This document shows positions 58,469 through 64,000 of a stretch of DNA of 64,000 bases, in pieces. The notes beneath the pieces are model-generated. The model made no database searches. It was not told where the DNA came from and was given only the letters and a program-made list of their open reading frames with translations. Source of the stretch: Aquarana catesbeiana (lineage: Eukaryota > Chordata > Amphibia > Anura > Ranidae); contig NC_133330.1 in NCBI RefSeq assembly GCF_042186555.1, forward strand, positions 344,999,165-345,063,164, given 5' to 3'. Each line of letters starts with the position of its first letter. The first letter of the stretch is position 1. The translations under genes and the position numbers were made by a program.

Positions 58469-59922
58469 CAATATTTCCCAGTAATGCCGGAACATCAGAA
58501 CCATCTCTTCATTAAAAGAGAATCTTATAATGCAGTAAATTTAAATGAATGATATAATAATGCACTCACATAATAAGATTCTGATGAAAACAGCCTGTGC
58601 CATCGGGGGAGCGCAGCGTTGCTCCTAATCATGGAGTCGGCGAGCGTTTCACGGACCGGAATTACAGCCAACCGGAAGTGCAGCACAAAGGATCCGGAAA
58701 TGATAACAGCGGTCCTCCCACCTCAAAGAGTTTCGCACTCTAGCGTCTTCAGGAAGCTCTACATTTTTTGGTGAGCTGACAGTTTATTGATATTGTGTGA
58801 ACATTGATACATTGTGGCACTGAAATACTTTTTTCACATTTTCACTATATAAGAGAAGGTGCTGGGGATAGTAGTGGCATCATTGATGTCAGTGGTTGCT
58901 AGGGAGGTGGCGGGTCAAATATGTCATACTTTGGGTCTAATTCACTTCCCACCATGATTTTGAACAGTAGGGGGACATTGGGGCTCTCAGTCTATTGACA
59001 ATTTCTCTGAGGAACTACAAATATTATGAATGGCCGGCTTTTCAAAAGCTAAGATCCTACATAATCAGGTCCATCTGTTCTTGGTCCTCATCCCATCACC
59101 AGATCTCCATAAACAGACACCCCGAAGGAGAATATGGTGTCTGGAGTTCAGTTTTGGTGTATCATGGCAGTTTTAGTATATCACACGAGACCCCCCAACT
59201 GTGCCAGACAAGGGGCATCCTGCTGGGTGTACAAAGCAGGCAGTCAGGGCCCCTTCACCTGCTGGACTCAGCAGTACACAAGTCCCATTGTCCCCTAATA
59301 GGGGCAGCAGCTCTATATGTCAAGGAGTGATCTCCACTAATACTCTTTATTTAGATGTCCCTTGTGAAGACTGAATAGCACCGTGGTCTGATGGTTCACA
59401 GAGTAGAAGAAGGCTGGCTCTGGTGGGTGAGAAGGGTCAGGCAGGAGAGCCCTTATAGTGTATTTTTTTACAATATGAGATCATTTGAAGAAATGGGAAT
59501 GAGAAGATGACGTGACTTACATCTGTTGAGGTTGTGACCAAACAAACATGGTAAACGTACCCTGAAGCCAAAGCTTGTCGAGCAAATTTCTCTCCATGCA
59601 GATGTCTAGAGATGGTCACACTCAGTTCTCTCTGGCCACTTGAGGGATATCAGGATAGTAAAGTGAAGTCTGTGTGGTCAGAGAAACTCAAAGATGTCTG
59701 GTGTCACAGAGGTGCCCATAGGAGGATTGTGTAATGATATGGTGGATGGTCAGGGAAGAAATGTCCCCACCAGTCTTGTCACGATGAAGTGATTTTCACC
59801 AATAACACCCAGCAACATGTTTTATGACAAAATACAAGTTGTGTGACTTGATGGCTACAGGCAGAGCAATCAGTTACATTGCATGCTATGATGTTATTAC
59901 TGGGAAAAAGTCTTGTGAAGTC
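58469..59922. other. Single-copy-looking sequence, no confirmed gene
   Basis: About 1.45 kb of mixed composition. The best frame (58995-59330, 111 codons) has no recognisable domain and no clear splice borders. It runs into the 39-bp array. Confidence 0.4.
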
Positions 59923-60895
59923 TCTGAGATTGTCCTTAGATCCTACCCCAGTATGATCACCCCAAAGATTGTCCCTAGATCTCACCCTGGTAATATCACC
60001 CAAAAGATTGTCCCTAGGCCTTCCCCTGGTAATATTATCCCGGAGATTGTCCTTAGATCCTACCCCAGTATGATCACCCAAAAAATTGTCCCTAGACCTC
60101 ATTCTAGTAATGTCACCACAAAGATTGTCCCTAGATCTCACCCTGGTAATATCACCCAAAAAATTGTCCCTAGACCTTCCCCTGGTAATATTATCCCGGA
60201 GATTGTCCCATGATCTCACCCTGGTCATATCACCCTGGAGATTGTCCCTAGACCCCACCCTTGTAATATCACCCCAAAGATTGTCGTAAGACCCCCACCC
60301 TGGTCATATCACCCCGGAGATTGTCCCTAGACCCCACCCTTGTAATAGCACCCCAAAGATTATCGCTAGACCCCCACCCTGGTAATATCACCCAAAAGAT
60401 TGTCCCTAGACCTCTATTCCCTGGTAATATTATCCCGGAGATTGTCCCTAGACCCCACCCTGATAATACCACCCCAGAGATTGTCCCAAGACCTCACCCT
60501 GGTAATATCACCCAAAAGATTGTCCCTAGACCTCCCCCTGTTAATATTATCCTGGAGACTGTCCCTAGACCCCACCCTTGTAATATCACCCCAAAGATTG
60601 TCGCAAGACCCCCACCCTGGTCATATCACCCAAAGATTGTTCCTAGACTTTCCTCTGGCAATATCAACCCGGAGATTGTCCCTAGACCTCCTTCTGGTAA
60701 TATCACCCCAAAGATTGTCCCTAGATCTCCCCCTAGTCATATCATCCTGGAGTTTGTCCCTAGATCTAGCCCTGGTAAGATTATCCCTAGACACCCCCCC
60801 CCCCCCCGGTAATATTACCCCAAAGATTGTCTTTAGACCTCCCCCTGGTAAAATAATTCCAGAGATTGTCCCTAGACTATCCCCTGATAACATCA
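59923..60895 (+). repeat. 39-bp minisatellite, about 25 copies
   Basis: The unit is 'tagacctcaccctggtaata' + 'tcacccaaaagattgtccc' (39 bp). Units come in recurrent sets of types (tatcaccccaaag, tattatcccggag, tatcacccaaaag), giving a three-unit superperiod of 117 bp. A C-run lies at 60793-60808. Confidence 0.94.
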
Positions 60896-61002
60896 TCCAT
60901 GTGCTTCTTTTTGAGGTAACTCTGATCCATCAATTTTTCTCTTTTTCTGGTTTTGCCAGACTTGGGGTCCTGAGCAGATCTGCAGAACAAAGACTGAGCA
61001 TC

Positions 61003-61024
61003 CAAAAAAAAAAAAAAAAAAAAA
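61003..61024 (+). repeat. Poly-A run
   Basis: A run of about 21 A next to the LINE tail. Its length is probably unstable. Confidence 0.9.
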
Positions 61025-61280
61025 GTAAATATATTATTATTATTATTATTATATTTATATAGCGCCAACCGTTTACGCAGCTCTTTACAATATAAAAGTG
61101 AGGCAATACAGTTATAATACAATAAAATACAAGAGGATTAAGAGGGCCCTGCTCAGAAGAGCTTACAATCTAATAGGTTGGGACAGGTGGAACAAAATGT
61201 TGTAACTGTGGGGAATGAGCTGATGGAAGTGGTAAAAGATTAGTTAGAGACGTTATAGGCTTTACTGAATGGTTGAGTTT

Positions 61281-61935
61281 TCAGGGATCGTCTGAAGGTA
61301 GCAAGAGATTAGGGGATAGCCGGACAGGTTGAGGTAGCGAGTTCCAGAGGATAGGAGAGGCTCTGGAGAAATCCTGGAGACGAGCATGGGAGGAGAAGAC
61401 GAGAGAGCTTGAGAGTAGGAGGTCTTGAGAAGAGCGGAGAAGATGGTTTGGGTGATATTTGGAGACAAGATTGGTGATGTAGCTCGGGGAAGAGTTATGA
61501 ATGGCTTTGTATGTTGTGGTTAGAATTTTGAATTTAATTTGCTGGGCGATTGGGAGCCAGTGTAGGGATTGGAGGAGAGGGTTGGCAGACACTGAATGGG
61601 AGCCAGTGTAGGGATTGGAGGAGAGGGTTGTCAGACACTGAATGGAGACCAGTGTAGGGATTGGAGGAGAGAGTTGGCAGACACTGAATGGAGACCAGTG
61701 TAGGGATTGGAGGAGAGGGTTGGCAGACACAGAGTGGTTGGTAAGGTGGATAAGTCTGGCAGCAGCATTCATGATAGATTGAAGAGGGGAGGAGCCTATG
61801 GAGAGGCAGGCCAATGAGAAGGGAGTTGCAACAGGCAAGGCAAGAGATAACAAGGGAGTGAATGAGGAGCTTGGTGGTTTCATTTGTTAAAAAGGGGCGA
61901 ATTTTAGAGAAGTTACGGAGGTGCATTCTACAAAC
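61281..61935 (-). pseudogene. Reverse-transcriptase C-terminal fragment (L2/CR1-type LINE)
   Basis: This is the C-terminal end of the LINE ORF2 protein, downstream of the RT catalytic core, which is absent through 5' truncation. Recognisable words in order: CNSLLIGLPLHRL, NAAARLIHLTNH, LHWLPIAQQIKFKILTTTYKA, SPSYITNLVSKYHP and ASPILWNSLPQPVR, all characteristic of L2/CR1/Rex-type elements. Between the NAAARL and LHWLP parts a 46-bp segment is present in four tandem copies. Because three extra copies add 138 bp, a multiple of three, the frame re-opens after the array. The start of the element lies near 61935, so nothing of the endonuclease is present. Confidence 0.85.
61552..61735 (-). repeat. 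46-bp tandem repeat inside the LINE, 4 copies
   Basis: Plus-strand starts of 'gggagccagtgtagggattg'-type units lie at 61552, 61598, 61644 and 61690. Later copies read 'gagaccag'. The unit encodes the 'LLQSLHW' part of the LINE protein in one of three frames in turn. Confidence 0.93.
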
Positions 61936-62019
61936 TTTTGACAACGATCAGTGTTTATCAGTGTTTCTTTGTACATAATGATTTTATGACTAGGAAAAAG
62001 ACTTTTTAAGTTCAAGTGA

Positions 62020-62240
62020 CCTTCCCTAGACCTCCCCTGGTAATGTTACCCCAAAGATCGTCCCTAGACCTCCCCCTGGTAATGTTACACCAAAGATTGT
62101 CCCTAGACCTCCCCCTGGTAATATTACCCCAAAGATTGTCCCTAGACTTCCCCCTGGTAATATCACCTCAGAGATGGTTCATAAATCTCACTCTGGTAAT
62201 ATTATCCCTCAGATTGTCCTTAGACCTCCCCTTGGCAATA
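62020..62240 (+). repeat. 39-bp minisatellite, second block (about 5-6 copies)
   Basis: The same unit as 59923-60895 ('tagacctccccctggtaat' + 'attaccccaaagattgtccc'). Its left flank ('gactaggaaaaagact') resembles the left flank of the first block ('tactgggaaaaagtct', about 59898), so block and flank were probably duplicated together and not merely split by the LINE. Confidence 0.9.
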
Positions 62241-62443
62241 CTTCCAATGGATTTTTTCAAAAGGCAACAGAAGAAGGGATGAAAGGTGTAATGTGATTGG
62301 TTGTTATAAAATAATATCCCCATCATTGCCTTATTGAGGTCCATAAGAGTATCATGACACAGGGTCTACCATAGGACATGTGTGTCTCTGGGGAGAAGAC
62401 CGCCATAATATTATTGGGGGAGAATAAGCTGAGGCCACCTTAC
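62241..62443 (-). other. Putative start of intron 1 (minus strand)
   Basis: Mixed-composition sequence following the splice donor at 62438-62443 on the minus strand. There is no repeat structure. If the exon call is right, this is the 5' part of a long intron that holds the repeats at lower coordinates. Confidence 0.35.
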
Positions 62444-62626
62444 CTCTGACTTAAATGGTATGAGATCCACGGTGGGTCTAAAGGCCGCAAGGTGTTTGAC
62501 AGACGTTCTGGGAAAGCTGCAAGTGGAGCCGTCTTCCCCTTTGAAACATGACAGGCCAGTCATTGTGCCATTACTACCTGCCATGGTCTTTGTGTGAGCC
62601 TTCATTGTGTCCCCCGGGGAGCCCAT
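62444..62626 (-). CDS. Candidate first coding exon of an unrecognised host gene
   Basis: An open segment of exactly 61 codons, starting MGSPGDTMKAHTKTMAGSNG and ending PTVDLIPFKSE, phase 0 at its 3' border. The border is followed directly by GTAAGG (62443-62438 on the minus strand) after ..TCAGAG, a strong vertebrate splice donor. The ATG has A at -3 and G at +4, and an in-frame TAA lies 15 nt upstream, so this is the first possible start; later in-frame ATGs exist. The composition is balanced, with no tandem repeat or transposon similarity, unlike almost every other open segment here. A TATA-like box is about 190 bp upstream. I do not recognise the protein and see no domain or signal peptide. 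It could still be chance; homology or RNA evidence would decide. Confidence 0.45.
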
Positions 62627-62816
62627 TGTGGGCCTCCTTTAGGCCGCCTCTATTTAGCCATTCACAGCAGTAAGAGGAGGGCAGCTATTGATTGTCCCCA
62701 GCAGGTATTAGAATCACAGACCATCCTTAGCCTTTGGCCTGCCTGGTCAGAGCACGCTAGGAAACAGCGGGGGGCTAAACACAGGGCCAGTGGGCTTCTC
62801 TGTGGGAGGTGAGGCC
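62627..62816 (-). other. Putative 5' UTR of the candidate gene
   Basis: 190 bp between the TATA-like box and the ATG, non-repetitive. 'ctaaatag' lies near 62650 (minus strand). It is a 5' UTR only if the promoter call is right. Confidence 0.25.
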
Positions 62817-62822
62817 TTTATA
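62817..62822 (-). promoter_or_regulatory. TATA-like box upstream of the candidate exon
   Basis: On the minus strand 'ggggactataaaggcctcac' contains TATAAA with a following AGG. It is about 190 bp upstream of the candidate ATG, so a start site about 30 bp downstream would give a 5' UTR of about 160 nt. It is a short motif and unproven. Confidence 0.3.
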
Positions 62823-63365
62823 GTCCCCTCACCTGAGGAAGGAACAGGTAGAACTGGCCACACCAAACCCCTCACAACCTGTAATTTCTCTGCCATCCCT
62901 GACAATTCCACACTTCTGGCTCTGGAATTTGAACCCATCTCATCCATTTGAAGTCTTTAATTAAAATTACATCCAAAAAGAAGGATGCGCTGGATTAGGG
63001 AAGTATCGGCTTGGGTATCGGTTTCTCATGGATCTCTGACATCCCATCACATGGCATCCTTGTGTTTTTTTTCTGCTTCTATAATTAGTCAAATAAATTC
63101 AAATAATCTGAGAGTGGGAGGAAATAAATTCCTCTGCTGAAATCTAGAGAGATGGTCAGATGTGTATGGTTGGTCCCAACACTAAGAGTTTATCAGAGAT
63201 CGCAGCCCAGGGCCATGTAGCATCAGTCTAGGATATTATCTTCTGATAAACCTAATTTTTCCAAAATAATTTTCCGTATAAAACAGACAAATCTCTAAAA
63301 AAATAGCAAAAGAAGAAAATGTGATCCAGACACCACTTTAAGGTACTCATGTATTTGATACAAAA
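62823..63365. other. Single-copy-looking sequence upstream of the candidate exon
   Basis: No tandem repeats or element ends are seen. If the candidate gene is real this is promoter-proximal sequence. It ends at the TA flanking Tc1 copy E. Confidence 0.4.
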
Positions 63366-63440
63366 TACACTATATTAAAAGTATTGAGACGCCTGCCATT
63401 ACACGCACATGAACTTTAATGGCATGACCAAATCTCCAAC

Positions 63441-63712
63441 TCAATTGGCACAAATGTAGCCCCAACCCTCCAAGAAACCTCCACTCATTATTGTACCGCT
63501 CTCCAGCCCTTCCCCAACAAACTGCCTCTTGCTACTGCCAAATATTTCACATTTTGACTCCTCAGTCCAAAGCACCTGCTGCCACTTTTCTGCCCCCCAG
63601 TTCCTGTTTTCCTGCATAGTTGAGTTGATTAGCCTTGTTTCCACATCAGAGGCTTTTTGGCCGCAATCCTTTGAGGAAGACCACTTCTGGCCAGACTTCT
63701 CCGGACAGTAGA
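63441..63712 (-). pseudogene. Tc1-family transposase fragment (copy E)
   Basis: On the minus strand 'cggagaagtctggccagaag' then 'gcggccaaaaagcct' encode the RRSLARSGL..AAKKP region before the catalytic domain, followed by RNWGAEKWQQVLWTEESK and EIFGSSKRQFV. A frameshift lies between AAKKP and the RNW part. At the first catalytic position the sequence reads WTEESK, Glu where WTDES is usual. Everything after about 63480, including the other two catalytic residues, is missing. Upstream it merges into a 51-bp array. Confidence 0.85.
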
Positions 63713-64000
63713 TGAGTGTACCCGGGCACCACTGGTTTCCACCAGACTTCTCTGGACAGTATATGGGGGTACCTGGGTCCTGCTAGTTTCCTCCAGACTT
63801 CTCTGGACAGTAGATGGGGGTACCTGTGTCCTACTGGTTTCCTCCAGACTTTTCCAGACGGTAGACGAGGGTACTTTTGTTCCACTGGTTTTGTCCAGAC
63901 TTCTCTGTACAATAGATGGGGGTACCTGGGTAGAAGTTGTTTCCTCCAGACTCCTCCGGATGGTAGACGGGGTACCTGGGCCCCACTGGTTTCCTCCAGA
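63690..64000 (-). repeat. 51-bp tandem repeat inside Tc1 copy E, 6 or more copies, runs off the window
   Basis: The plus-strand unit is 'ccagacttctctggacagta' + 'gatgggggtacctgggtcct' + 'gctagtttcct' (51 bp). Its 'ctgtccagagaagtctgg' part (minus strand) is the transposase segment encoding TVRRSL.., so the array grew out of the transposase gene. 51 bp is 17 codons, so the expansion keeps frame. Confidence 0.92.

Larger units (their letters stand above)
61025..61935 (-). mobile_element. 5'-truncated L2/CR1-type LINE, 3' part
   Basis: On the minus strand a decayed reverse-transcriptase C-terminal region is followed by a 3' tail with 'ttagattgtaagctcttctg' and 'tttggcgctatataaatata'-type sequence, ending in an (ATT)n run at 61028-61050. 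An AT-rich microsatellite tail and 5' truncation are typical of this LINE group. It interrupts the 39-bp array, which resumes at about 62020. Confidence 0.85.
63368..64000 (-). mobile_element. Tc1-like transposon copy E (fourth family), partial in the window
   Basis: It starts after TA (63366-63367) with 'cactatattaaaagtattga' + 'gacgcctgcc', the same family as the lone terminus at 49150. The minus strand carries transposase remnants. The other end lies beyond the window. A deletion joins the 3' arm to the middle of the transposase, removing most of the catalytic domain. Confidence 0.88.

Overview
This is a gene-poor stretch of a large vertebrate genome, most likely an anuran amphibian of the ranid type. 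The evidence is: several Tc1-like DNA transposons inserted at TA; a TTAA-flanked non-autonomous element and several other dispersed families that I recall as typical of frog genomes; a V-core SINE pair plus an L2/CR1-type LINE 3' fragment; and very large minisatellite arrays. There is no bacterial-style gene organisation, and I see no rRNA, tRNA or CRISPR. Nearly all long open frames are translations of tandem repeats or of the 500-N gap.

Layout. 0.6-1.5 kb holds a 20-bp degenerate array; 1.9-3.1 kb dispersed repeats; 4.1-6.1 kb a 31-bp array; 6.1-8.3 kb mixed dispersed repeats with a 53-bp array. 9.6-13.6 kb is a G-rich array split by Tc1 copy A (9844-11490). 14.2-15.7 kb is a 32-bp array. 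16.9-19.1 kb is a TTAA element carrying a 23-bp array. 20.1-22.2 kb is a 61-bp array. 23.0-26.9 kb is a TA-rich 33-bp array split by Tc1 copies B and C. 26.9-27.9 kb is a hAT-like element with a 36-bp array. 28.7-33.7 kb is a 38-bp array. 34.0-35.8 kb holds a V-SINE and Tc1 copy D. 37.6-44.4 kb is a 73-bp array. 46.4-48.1 kb holds a foldback MITE and a second, truncated TTAA element. 49.3-51.1 kb is AT-rich sequence with a long foldback, then an assembly gap (51080-51579). 52.7-53.7 kb is a C/A-rich array. 55.1-56.7 kb is a second, unrelated 61-bp array. 56.7-58.5 kb holds dispersed repeats. 59.9-62.2 kb is a 39-bp array interrupted by a LINE. 63.4 kb to the end is Tc1 copy E with a 51-bp array. 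By my boundaries, tandem arrays make up roughly 45% of the window.

The only convincing host-gene signal is on the minus strand at 62444-62626: an ATG-initiated 61-codon open segment with an in-frame upstream stop, ending exactly at a strong splice donor, with a TATA-like box about 190 bp upstream. If it is real, the gene runs towards lower coordinates and much of this window is its first intron. The main pattern otherwise is that tandem amplification has struck inside nearly every class of mobile element here. No transposase copy is intact, and all five Tc1 copies have a changed or missing catalytic residue.
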